The notes under the pieces are model-generated. The model saw nothing but the letters and a program-made list of their open reading frames with translations, did no database searches and had not been told where the DNA came from. Source: CAZRVH01 sp964608325 (GTDB lineage Bacteria; Patescibacteriota; Gracilibacteria; Peribacterales; Peribacteraceae). From it: a DNA stretch of 15,182 bases. The DNA lies in contig CAZSMX010000016.1 in assembly GCA_964608325.1 (NCBI GenBank), positions 1-15,182 on the forward strand, read 5' to 3'. The translations under genes were made by a program, and so were the position numbers. Below, piece after piece: positions 8,119-14,971 of this stretch (its first letter is position 1; every line of letters starts with the position of its first letter).

Positions 8119-8864
8119 TGGTTTTCTTCGTTAGCGGGCTTGGCAAGATCGCGGAGCGATCCGCGGGCGTCGATGGCGCGGGGCATGCATGCGGCGGCTT
8201 CGGCAACGAGCCCCATGCCGTTACGGAGGTCTACCGAGGCGCGCTTCAGGCATTCGATGTCCATCGCGAGCGGCTTGAGGCGGTCCAGACCGCCGACGAT
8301 GGAGAGGGTGCGTTCCAAGATGGGGCGCGCGGTCGCGAGTTCGCGTCGGATCATGATTTCGTCTTCCGTTTTCCCGTCGATGAACGAGCCGTATCCCAAC
8401 TGCGTGCCCGCCGACGAAGCCGAGCTTTTTTGCTGTTCGGTCGTGAGGAAGTAGCGTTTCTCGTCCAGGGAGCATTCGTACACGCGCAGGTATTCCAACA
8501 ACACCGGCGCGAGTTCCAATTCCGATACGGTGCGTTTTTTCCAGGGTTCCAGCGTCGATGCCAATGCCTGCAATTCCCCGCTCGCCTTGAACATGGCGGG
8601 GTAGTCCTCGGCGGTGCACTGGATGTCGGCGGTGGACAGGTCTTCCATTTTCTTCATATGGGCATCGATGACTCCGGAGACCTTGCCGTGGTAGGCATCG
8701 GGCCATTTTTCCAGGTCCATTTTCTCGAAGGGGCCGTCTTTTCCGGTACAGGGCGACAGCTGTTCGCCGCCGCGCCATTCCCAATCGGGCGCGGACACGC
8801 ATCCCGAGAGGAACGCGAGCAACACCATGCGGACGCCGGCGGAGAGCAACGCGTTATTCTTCAC
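8115..8864 (-). CDS. gene C: exported lipoprotein with SSASSA linker, unknown function
   Basis: This 249-residue protein starts at a GTG (8864). Residues 13-22 (MVLLAFLSGC) form a signal-peptidase-II lipobox with Cys22 as the lipidated residue, so the mature protein should be anchored to the outer face of the cytoplasmic membrane. It is mostly predicted helical. SSASSA at 147-152 separates an N-terminal half (EKMDLEKWPDAYHGKV... LLEYLRVYECSL) from a C-terminal helical bundle (IMIRRELATARPILERTL... ASVDLRNGMGLVAEAAAC). I recognise no family. The start overlaps the end of gene B by 11 bases and the stop overlaps gene D by 4 (GTGA). No Shine-Dalgarno is visible, so translation probably relies on coupling. 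It may tether the A-E products to the membrane; that is inference. Confidence 0.82.
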   Translation of the reverse strand: MKNNALLSAGVRMVLLAFLSGCVSAPDWEWRGGEQLSPCTGKDGPFEKMDLEKWPDAYHGKVSGVIDAHMKKMEDLSTADIQCTAEDYPAMFKASGELQALASTLEPWKKRTVSELELAPVLLEYLRVYECSLDEKRYFLTTEQQKSSASSAGTQLGYGSFIDGKTEDEIMIRRELATARPILERTLSIVGGLDRLKPLAMDIECLKRASVDLRNGMGLVAEAAACMPRAIDARGSLRDLAKPANEENQ

Positions 8865-9678
8865 ATTGCGAGAGGAAGCAGGGGATGTTTTTCAATCCGC
8901 CGAGGGTGCGGACGGTTTGCCAAAGCGGGTTGATGAGCGGGAAGCGGAAGTCCGAGAGGAATCCCTCGAACATGCCCGTGAACTGGGCGACGGTCCTGTA
9001 CGACGCGTCGTACGCGATGCTCAGGGACAGGATGTTGCTTTCCTGCAGGAAGATTTCTTCTACTGCCTTGTCGCAAAGGCTGAGGTCGATCAGCGAAGGA
9101 CTGATTCCTTCGGCGGCGCTGCACGAATGCAGGACCGGAAGTTCCATCTCGATGCATCCTTCCGGCTGTACCTTCAATTTGTCCGCTTCCTTCTTCGCCG
9201 ACAGCGACGCGGAAGAGATTTCGCAGACGGCGCGAAGCCTGCACTCCAACGCGCGCAGCGATTGGGTGATAGGCGGGATGAGGTCCGACGTTCCCGTGCG
9301 CTTCGCTTCCAAAAGGCCCCTGCGCGTCGGGGTGTCTTTGTTCTTATCCATCTCGCCGTTGTCCCTGCTTCCTCCTCCGCCATTGGGTTGCGCCGCCCCC
9401 TGGCTGGAGCTGCTATTCGAATCCTGCTCTATCTCGCGCCACGTATCGCTTTCCGTTTTCAACCACGCCTTGCCCTCCTTGTCGTACAGGAAGCTGTTCA
9501 CCGGCAAATCCTCCGCCTCCTTCGCCCCGAACACGACGCTGCGATACAGGCGCTGTTCCTTCGCCAGAGCTCCGTAAATGTCGCCGATGCACGCGGGCGT
9601 TGCGATTTCCGCGGCCATCGCCGTGAGCGGAGAAAACAGTGCGAGAAGCATGCCGGCGGAGGCAAGGCGTTTCATCAT
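8854..9678 (-). CDS. gene B: exported Cys-containing protein with Ser/Gly linker, unknown function
   Basis: This 274-residue protein has a Sec signal peptide (MMKRLASAGMLLALFSPLTAMA|AEI, cleavage near 22/23). A short N-terminal domain (to about 84) is followed by a low-complexity linker, SNSSSSQG...NGGGGS, at 87-104. A larger C-terminal domain has about seven cysteines (LECRLRAVCEIS, EGCIEMELPVLHSC, SLCDKAVEEIF, IPCFLSQCEE). The layout (signal, small domain, Ser linker, Cys-rich helical domain) resembles genes C and E without clear sequence identity. The start is the first of two adjacent ATGs, overlapping the gene A stop as ATGA; the second ATG, 3 bases on, is an equal alternative. I recognise no family, and the role is inferred only from the operon context. 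Confidence 0.85.
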   Translation of the reverse strand: MMKRLASAGMLLALFSPLTAMAAEIATPACIGDIYGALAKEQRLYRSVVFGAKEAEDLPVNSFLYDKEGKAWLKTESDTWREIEQDSNSSSSQGAAQPNGGGGSRDNGEMDKNKDTPTRRGLLEAKRTGTSDLIPPITQSLRALECRLRAVCEISSASLSAKKEADKLKVQPEGCIEMELPVLHSCSAAEGISPSLIDLSLCDKAVEEIFLQESNILSLSIAYDASYRTVAQFTGMFEGFLSDFRFPLINPLWQTVRTLGGLKNIPCFLSQCEE

Positions 9679-12587
9679 TTCTTTGTGGTCGGAAGGATGG
9701 GTGAGGAGGGGAAGGAGATGATGCCCTGTATGCGTTCCCAGAGAGTGGCGTCGTACGGGGGAATGTCCTTTTTTTCGGTGCTTCCGGCGGGTTGCGGGAA
9801 TGATAGGGAGCGCAGTGTCTTGCGTGCGTCATCTGCATGCTCGCTGTTATCTTTTTCCTGAGGCGCGCGGATTTCCCAACCTTGCTGCGGTTCGGATTTT
9901 TCCGGATGCATCAGCAGGCATACGTGATCCTCGGGCGGGCAATCCGAAGCCAGTGTCCGTCCGCTGCCCGTTGATTCGTAATCCTCCTTCAGGAACACGA
10001 GAGGCCTGCTGCCTACGCGCGTCAAACGTTCCACCAGGTCCATTTCCACGTGGACGCAGGGCGAAACGCCCCAGTCGCATTCCAACTTCTGTTTCTTCTC
10101 GCGCAATTCCTGCTTCTCTTTGTTCCGGTCTTCGCGTGCCGACTTCGCCCCGTCGGATTCGCCGTCCTTTCCTCCTTCGTCGGAGTCCAGCGGCCCCATG
10201 CTTTGCCAGAATTCGTCGTATGTTTTTTTCATCTCGGTAAATAGCGTCACGATGTCCGCAGCACCCGTCCGCATGTCTGCGATCGTGGCGGAGTCGACCG
10301 GCTCGGGAAGCGTGATGGTCGGGGGCGTTCCCTTCTGCTTTACCTTCGGCAGCTGTTCGCGGCTTTTTTTCAATGCATCGCGTATCTTCTGCACCTCCTT
10401 GCCGATGTCCGGCAGCTCTTCGATTTCATCCTTGTGCGGCGGCCGCGGGATGGCGAGGCGCACTTGTTGCGGCTGCAGCAACGTAGCCCGGATGGACGTC
10501 TGCATGTATGAGATCTTGGAGAGGTCCACGATGATATCCTGCGGCACCGTTCCCGGATCGGGCAGGGAAGGAAGGCCTTCTTCCGAAATCTCGCCGCCGT
10601 TTGCGCGTGACGGCAGCCAGGGGTCAAGAAGGGAGAAAATCGGGATCGTGAATCTCTGGTTCATGCACCAGGGAAGGTTCGTTTCGTCATGGAACGTCGC
10701 GAGAATGTCCTGCGCGTTTTTCAGTATCGGTGCGATCTGGTCCGCGATTTCCTTGCGGGACTCGACGCTCTTTTTGTAATCGTCGATGTTTTTCTTCAGC
10801 CAGTCCGTGAGCGGCTTGGTGACTTGCTGCTGCAGTTTCAAAAGCTCTGCGGAGTACTCCGAGATATCCGCCCGCAAGGCGCGGTATTCTTCTATCGCGT
10901 CGGCGTAGGCATTCAGATCTTCGATGAGTTGCGTCACCTTGCCATCCGCGCCGTTGCAATCCGCCTCTCCTTTTTGCGATGACGCCCAGGCGCACCACGA
11001 TGCCGCCGTCGCACGCAATTCCATGGGATCCACGAGCGGCAGGATGATCGGCAGCGGTTCCTCGATCACCTGCAGCGTCAGCGAGCGGTCGATGAAGTTA
11101 ATCGCTTCGCCGAGCGTATCCTTGCCTGCCCGGATCTGTACCTCTATCCGCTTCGAGCGGTCATCCAGGGATTTCTCCTGTTTTGATTCCGCCTTTTCCA
11201 GGAAGGGATCCGTCGAGGCGCCGATCGCCCATGTGGTGGGAAGTACGAGCCGCAGCACCGGACCATGCACGAATGTCTGCAGGCGGGTCTGCTGGGTCTG
11301 CCACCACTTCGTTAGCATCCTCGATTCGGCGGTTTCATCGAACGCCCGGATATGCGAATGTTCCGCCACCGGCTTTTTCTCCGTCAGCTGCACCGTGGCC
11401 TTCTGCGTGCCGCGGCTGAGATTCGAGAGGAAGGTGTTCAGCTTGTAGTTTTTTTCCGCCTGCAGTCCGCTGTTGACGAAATCGATTGCCTGTCCCAGAA
11501 GGACGTACCACAGGTCTTTGTCCTTGTCGTACTTCCCCTCGTTGCGCTTGGCGGCGGGGGGATCGGGGAGATTGGAATCTTGCCCGTACTTGCCTTTTCC
11601 AAGCTGCGTCTTCTTCATTTCCTCCAGGTTGATATCCGCGATGCAGCGCTTGTCTTTCTCGCGGGTCTGGTGGGTTTTTGGATCGAATTCTTCGTAGAGA
11701 CCGTAGCATCCGAAGCGTGCATCTTTGTTCGCGACGTCCTTCGGGGCGTTCGGTACGCTCTGGCGCTTATAACTTGCGTCGTATCTCCTGTAAAAAGATC
11801 TGTAGGGCCGTCCGTTGAAGGGGCTTGTCACGCAGGAAGCCTGCGTCCCGTCGCAACGGCATTCGCTGCCTGTGCACGATGCGCTGTTGCCCCTTCCTCC
11901 CGCGACCCATTCGTCGCTGCAAACGTAGCGGTCTTCCCATTTGCCGCAGTAGCTGAACAGGTAGTTCCCTTCGTCGTCGAAGACCGGGATGATGTTTTCG
12001 TCTCGGCAATCGGCGTACGTGTATCCGTTCGTCCACGTTGCGAATTCCTGGCACTTTTCAGGCGTCTGCGGTCCGTCGACGGGAGCGTTGTCCAGCCACA
12101 GGCAAGGGGGGTCTTCGAAATAGGGATAGTTCACTATGATGGGGATGCGGCCCTGTGCGTCGTCGCGCCAAGCGGTTTTTTCGCTTTCAAAGCGGCTGTC
12201 TTCGCAGGCAGTGAAGAGTCCTGTCGCGCCGTCCGGATATGTCAGGGCATCGTTTCGCAGCGCCATTCCCGACGGGATGTTTCCTTTCCAATCGCCCTCG
12301 TGCCCCGGGAGGTTTTCCGTTTTGGCGATGCGTCCTTCGACGGACAATTCCATGTTCCATCCGCCGCACTGCGCGGCGTCGAGGTATGCGGAGATGTTTT
12401 CCTTTTCCTTCTGCTTCTGCTTGTCTTTGTCATTATCCTTGTCCAAGTCTTTCTTAATCACTTTGTATAATTCCTCGTACGTGCCCGGGAACGTGCTCGG
12501 AATTTCAAACACGTCGCGCGCCAACGTAGGGGTGGCAAGGAGAAGGAGAACGCCGCCGATGGATGCCCGGAGGCATGGTTGGCGCAT
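9675..12587 (-). CDS. gene A: large exported Cys-rich protein heading the five-gene operon
   Basis: This 970-residue exported protein is of no family I recognise. The start at 12587 is chosen because it begins a good signal peptide (MRQPCLRASIGGVLLLLATPTLA|RDV) just after a TATACT box; the same frame stays open upstream but would run antisense through ssb. A strongly charged Lys/Asp/Gln tract lies at about 44-64. Next is a Cys-rich domain to about residue 310, with a tight cluster SCTGSECRCDG. A middle region ends in hydrophobic strands (VLRLVLPTTWAIGAS; PLPIILPLVDPMELR). A long helical, probably coiled-coil region spans about 550-640 (LIEDLNAYADAIEEYRALR...). A Pro-rich part and a second charged helix (EDRNKEKQELREKK) precede a C-terminal domain with two Cys pairs (CDWGVSPC, CPPEDHVC). 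It looks like a structural extracellular protein. Its TGA overlaps gene B (ATGA). Confidence 0.85.
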   Translation of the reverse strand: MRQPCLRASIGGVLLLLATPTLARDVFEIPSTFPGTYEELYKVIKKDLDKDNDKDKQKQKEKENISAYLDAAQCGGWNMELSVEGRIAKTENLPGHEGDWKGNIPSGMALRNDALTYPDGATGLFTACEDSRFESEKTAWRDDAQGRIPIIVNYPYFEDPPCLWLDNAPVDGPQTPEKCQEFATWTNGYTYADCRDENIIPVFDDEGNYLFSYCGKWEDRYVCSDEWVAGGRGNSASCTGSECRCDGTQASCVTSPFNGRPYRSFYRRYDASYKRQSVPNAPKDVANKDARFGCYGLYEEFDPKTHQTREKDKRCIADINLEEMKKTQLGKGKYGQDSNLPDPPAAKRNEGKYDKDKDLWYVLLGQAIDFVNSGLQAEKNYKLNTFLSNLSRGTQKATVQLTEKKPVAEHSHIRAFDETAESRMLTKWWQTQQTRLQTFVHGPVLRLVLPTTWAIGASTDPFLEKAESKQEKSLDDRSKRIEVQIRAGKDTLGEAINFIDRSLTLQVIEEPLPIILPLVDPMELRATAASWCAWASSQKGEADCNGADGKVTQLIEDLNAYADAIEEYRALRADISEYSAELLKLQQQVTKPLTDWLKKNIDDYKKSVESRKEIADQIAPILKNAQDILATFHDETNLPWCMNQRFTIPIFSLLDPWLPSRANGGEISEEGLPSLPDPGTVPQDIIVDLSKISYMQTSIRATLLQPQQVRLAIPRPPHKDEIEELPDIGKEVQKIRDALKKSREQLPKVKQKGTPPTITLPEPVDSATIADMRTGAADIVTLFTEMKKTYDEFWQSMGPLDSDEGGKDGESDGAKSAREDRNKEKQELREKKQKLECDWGVSPCVHVEMDLVERLTRVGSRPLVFLKEDYESTGSGRTLASDCPPEDHVCLLMHPEKSEPQQGWEIRAPQEKDNSEHADDARKTLRSLSFPQPAGSTEKKDIPPYDATLWERIQGIISFPSSPILPTTKK

Positions 12588-12596
12588 GATCCCCGA

Positions 12597-12602
12597 AGTA
12601 TA
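12597..12602 (-). promoter_or_regulatory. -10 box of the A-E operon promoter
   Basis: The minus strand reads TATACT, identical to the -10 boxes of dnaE and murB. It lies 9 bases before the gene A ATG, so the leader would be only about 2-3 bases. A weak -35 candidate, TTGTCT, sits 19 bases upstream. The spacer contains a perfect 8-base palindrome, TCACGTGA (12605-12612), which could be a regulator site. Confidence 0.55.
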
Positions 12603-12652
12603 GATCACGTGACTATGTAGAAGACAAAGGTCTTTTGTTTTGCACAAGCGGA

Positions 12653-12666
12653 TTTTCTTAAGAAAA
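12653..12666. repeat. perfect 14-base palindrome TTTTCTTAAGAAAA
   Basis: It is fully self-complementary and lies mid-way in the divergent intergenic region, about 65 bases upstream of the gene A start and 185 upstream of ssb. A transcription-factor operator is plausible. As an RNA hairpin it has no loop, so a terminator is unlikely. Its AT-rich sequence makes chance occurrence possible. Confidence 0.4.
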
Positions 12667-12851
12667 GACAAATTATCTTCACATATCTTTCCGAATGTTC
12701 CGGAGCGTGATGAAACGCCGATGTTTGCTTCCAGATGCGATGATGCGAAGATTCGACATTCATGAACTAAAATTATGCATCCGTCTCCTTGGTCGCGATG
12801 CATCGGGATGATAGTCTGCGCTCCACCCTTCACTTCCATCCACCCCATTCC

Positions 12852-13730
12852 ATGTTCTCCCTCAACCGCGTTTCGCTCATCGGATACCAGACCCAGCCCG
12901 TGCAGGTTCGCCAGACTCCCGGAGGCACCAGCGTCACCGACCTCAACCTCGTCGTGCCGTCGTCCTTCACGTCGGGAAGCGGGGAGCAATTGCAGGGAAA
13001 GAGTTTCCACACGGTTACCTTGTGGGGTGCTCTCGCCGACGTGGCGGGCCAATTCGTCCGTCCGGGTGCCCACATCTACATCGGGGGACGCCTGCAGACG
13101 GATTCCTGGGAAGACCAGGAGAGCGGGGAGAAGCGCAGCAAAACGAAGATCGTCGCAAGCGAAATGATCCTCCTGGACCCGAAGAGCGGCCAGATGGAGA
13201 TCAGCTCGTCCGCCAAGCAGATCCTGGGTGCCTGCAACCGCGCCGACGTCATCGGAAACGTGACGAAAGATCCCGAAATGCGCACGACGACGAGCGGACA
13301 GAAAGTGTTGACGGTGGGGGTTGCCACGAACGAGCGCTGGAAAGACAAGGCGACGGGCGAAATGAAGGAGAAGTCGGAGTTCCACAACGTCGTCGTGTGG
13401 GGGACGCTCGCCGAGGAAGTGGCGCAACACGTGAAGAAGGGCATGCGCCTGTTCGTGTCGGGCCGCGTGCAGACGAGGAGCTGGGAAACGCAGGCCGGAG
13501 CCAAGCGCTACACCACCGAGATCATCGCGGAGAACGTGTCGGTCCTGGGCGTGAAGAGCTCCATCGCTTCGGAGTCCGTGCAGAACGACATGGTGGGAGG
13601 TTCGTCCTTCAGCCAGGCGCCGAAGAAGGAATCAGCCGGATCCTTCGGCGAGGACAACGTGCCCGCGCTCGCATCCATCCCGGATATCAACTACAAGCCG
13701 GAGATCAGCGTCGAAGACCTGCCTTTCTAA
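12852..13730 (+). CDS. ssb: single-stranded DNA-binding protein with two OB folds
   Basis: This 292-residue SSB protects and organises ssDNA in replication, recombination and repair. It has two tandem OB domains. OB1 (about 1-115) opens FSLNRVSLIGYQTQPVQVR and contains FHTVTLWGALADVAGQFV and GGRLQTDSW. OB2 (about 129-235) opens NRADVIGNVTKDPEMR and contains FHNVVVWGTLAEEVAQHV and GRVQTRSWET. A flexible tail with Ser/Gly/Pro ends in SVEDLPF, the acidic-hydrophobic tip that binds partner proteins. Most bacterial SSBs have one OB fold and work as tetramers; two per chain is known from Deinococcus-Thermus, where dimers give four OB folds. The start at 12852 gives the family-typical N-terminus; an in-frame TTG at 12789 would add 21 atypical residues. 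No Shine-Dalgarno is visible. The gene is transcribed divergently from the A-E operon. Confidence 0.95.
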   Translation: MFSLNRVSLIGYQTQPVQVRQTPGGTSVTDLNLVVPSSFTSGSGEQLQGKSFHTVTLWGALADVAGQFVRPGAHIYIGGRLQTDSWEDQESGEKRSKTKIVASEMILLDPKSGQMEISSSAKQILGACNRADVIGNVTKDPEMRTTTSGQKVLTVGVATNERWKDKATGEMKEKSEFHNVVVWGTLAEEVAQHVKKGMRLFVSGRVQTRSWETQAGAKRYTTEIIAENVSVLGVKSSIASESVQNDMVGGSSFSQAPKKESAGSFGEDNVPALASIPDINYKPEISVEDLPF

Positions 13731-13778
13731 TCGCTTAAACATGGCGCGATTCCCTTCCTGGTCGGAGGGGGATTTCGC

Positions 13779-13784
13779 TATGCT
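13779..13784 (+). promoter_or_regulatory. -10 box giving a leaderless transcript for the 95-aa gene
   Basis: TATGCT lies exactly 6 bases (GACGGC) before the GTG at 13791, the same geometry as dnaE and murB. No clear -35 is seen. The box itself is a weaker consensus match, and the argument rests on the shared spacing. The gap after ssb (13731-13790) otherwise holds only a weak AATCGC/GCGATT hairpin. Confidence 0.45.
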
Positions 13785-13790
13785 GACGGC

Positions 13791-14078
13791 GTGGTCAACA
13801 AGATCGAGGACAACAGGGAGTCGTCCACCGTCGCTTACGTGTATAGCGAAGGCGGCAGCGCCATTGTCGTTTCATATACAGATTCAACTGCCGAAGCAGC
13901 CAAACGGCTTATTGCAGACGGACGGGTAGCCGGACAGGATCTTTCTCCCGAGGAGCAGGGCAAGCTTGTATCCATGGTCGAGAATCTCTCACACCTGCCG
14001 GATTATCGGCATCTGCAAATACGGATGCCCGACCCCAGGCTTTGCAAAAACAGACCTTTCATGCACCGAGGGCATTAG
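13791..14078 (+). CDS. small protein of unknown function, convergent with murB
   Basis: This 95-residue protein starts at GTG (VNKIEDNRESSTVAYVYSEGG...). It has a soluble, plausible composition: strands in the first third (STVAYVYS, SAIVVSYTDS), an amphipathic helix (AEAAKRLIADGRVAG), a second helix (SPEEQGKLVSMVENLSHL) and a basic tail. I recognise no family. Supporting a real gene are the TATGCT box 6 bases upstream of the GTG and natural-looking residue use. Its TAG overlaps the murB TAA by 4 bases from the opposite strand, so the genes are strictly convergent with no room for a terminator between them. The tail rich in Pro, Arg and His could be read-out beyond a truncated ancestor. Existence is moderately sure and function unknown. 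Confidence 0.6.
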   Translation: MVNKIEDNRESSTVAYVYSEGGSAIVVSYTDSTAEAAKRLIADGRVAGQDLSPEEQGKLVSMVENLSHLPDYRHLQIRMPDPRLCKNRPFMHRGH

Positions 14079-14959
14079 AAAGCGAGTGATCCATCCGGTT
14101 CCACGAACCGCATTTCCACCTCCAGGTGCACCGGGACTTTCTTGCGGATCTCTTCGACGATTTTCTTCGCGTCGTCGTAGGTCGCCTTGCCTTTGTTCAG
14201 CAGGAAATTCGCGTGCTTTTCCGCCACTTCCACGTCGCCCACCTTGAATCCGCGCAGCCCCGCCGCGTCCACCAATTTCCACGCGGGCGTGTCGCCGACG
14301 GTCTTGAAGCAGCTGCCGGCGGTTTTCAAATGCGGCTGTGTCTCGATGCGTTTCTGCAGCAGGCGTTCGATTTCCGCCTTGATCGCGCCCGGATCGCCCG
14401 CAGGCACTTCCAGTGTCGCTTCCCAGATGATCGCGGGTTCTTTCAAGTGCTTGAACACGCTTTCGCGATATTCGAACCAGCACTCCTGCTTCGAGAATTT
14501 CCTCCACGTTCCTTCGGTATAGACGGTCACGTCGCGTACGTAGCGGTCCAGCCAAATACCGCCCGCGCCCTGCCCCGCGTTTCCGACGATCGCTCCGCCG
14601 AGAGTGCCCGGGATGCCCGTGAGCGGCGACATGTCCCAGCCTTTCGCCGCGAGTTCGTTGATCAGCATGGGGAGATTCTTTCCGCCGCTTACGGTTACGG
14701 TGCACATATCCGTCCGTTCATGGTCCAGGATGACCACTGAGTCGTTTTTGATGCGCACGACCAATGCCTCGATCACTCCGTCCGCGAAGACCGTGTTCGC
14801 GCCGTTTCCCAGGATGATGAGCGGGATCTTTTTCTCCTTCGCGAATGCAACCGCCTCCTCGGCATCGCCTGTGACCTGCATGTCGCCGTAATACCTGGCC
14901 TGGCCGCCGATGCGCATGGTCGTTTTCCCGCCGACGTTCACGAGTTCCTGGATCTGCAT
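14075..14959 (-). CDS. murB: UDP-N-acetylenolpyruvoylglucosamine reductase MurB
   Basis: MurB uses FAD and NADPH to reduce UDP-GlcNAc-enolpyruvate to UDP-MurNAc, the second committed step of peptidoglycan synthesis, in the cytoplasm. The 294 residues follow the family. The FAD domain has TTMRIGGQARYY, LIILGNGANTVFAD and SPLTGIPGTLGGAIVGNAGQ. The substrate region has FEYRES (Tyr164, Arg165). The C-terminal domain has TAGSCFKT (Ser216, the expected proton donor), LVDAAGLRGFKVGDVEVAEKHANFLLN and LEVEMRF (Glu282). All the usual catalytic residues are present, and the enzyme should be active. The ATG at 14959 lies 6 bases after a TATACT box, so the mRNA is predicted to be leaderless. It implies a peptidoglycan wall. 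It is preceded by a separate membrane-protein gene with its own terminator. Confidence 0.96.
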   Translation of the reverse strand: MQIQELVNVGGKTTMRIGGQARYYGDMQVTGDAEEAVAFAKEKKIPLIILGNGANTVFADGVIEALVVRIKNDSVVILDHERTDMCTVTVSGGKNLPMLINELAAKGWDMSPLTGIPGTLGGAIVGNAGQGAGGIWLDRYVRDVTVYTEGTWRKFSKQECWFEYRESVFKHLKEPAIIWEATLEVPAGDPGAIKAEIERLLQKRIETQPHLKTAGSCFKTVGDTPAWKLVDAAGLRGFKVGDVEVAEKHANFLLNKGKATYDDAKKIVEEIRKKVPVHLEVEMRFVEPDGSLAF

Positions 14960-14965
14960 GAGTGA

Positions 14966-14971
14966 AGTATA
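14966..14971 (-). promoter_or_regulatory. -10 box giving a leaderless murB transcript
   Basis: The minus strand reads TATACT followed by 6 bases (TCACTC) and the murB ATG. No -35 or TGn extension is seen; the spacer is instead a C-tract (G-tract on the other strand). The box shares its first bases with one arm of a 13-base inverted repeat. Confidence 0.6.

Larger units (their letters stand above)
12588..12851. other. AT-rich divergent intergenic region between the A-E operon and ssb
   Basis: This 264-base gap is much richer in A/T than the flanking genes and drives transcription both ways. Besides the operon -10 it holds TCACGTGA (12605-12612), a weak AAGAC/GTCTT inverted repeat (12620-12634) and the perfect 14-base palindrome TTTTCTTAAGAAAA (12653-12666). 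AAGACAAA occurs twice, near 12620 and 12665. For ssb the best promoter guess is TCGACA (12753-12758) with TATGCA (12774-12779), spacing 15; this is weak, and a GATAGT at 12810 is an alternative. No coding frame here looks real. Confidence 0.5.

Noticed and set aside
12789..12851. Upstream TTG start for ssb adding 21 residues
   Set aside because: The added residues do not resemble SSB, TTG is rare, and the ATG at 12852 gives the family-typical FSLNRVSLIG start.
12588..13430. N-terminal extension of gene A by about 280 codons, antisense to ssb
   Set aside because: The extended sequence lacks protein character, lies opposite ssb and hides a clear signal peptide. The ATG at 12587 right after TATACT is far better.
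13729..13751. AATCGC/GCGATT hairpin after ssb as a terminator
   Set aside because: The stem is only 6 bases with an 11-base loop and no T-run; termination cannot be claimed.
13741..13929. 62-codon plus-strand frame after ssb
   Set aside because: It overlaps the better 95-residue frame, has unlikely composition and no promoter or ribosome site in the right place.
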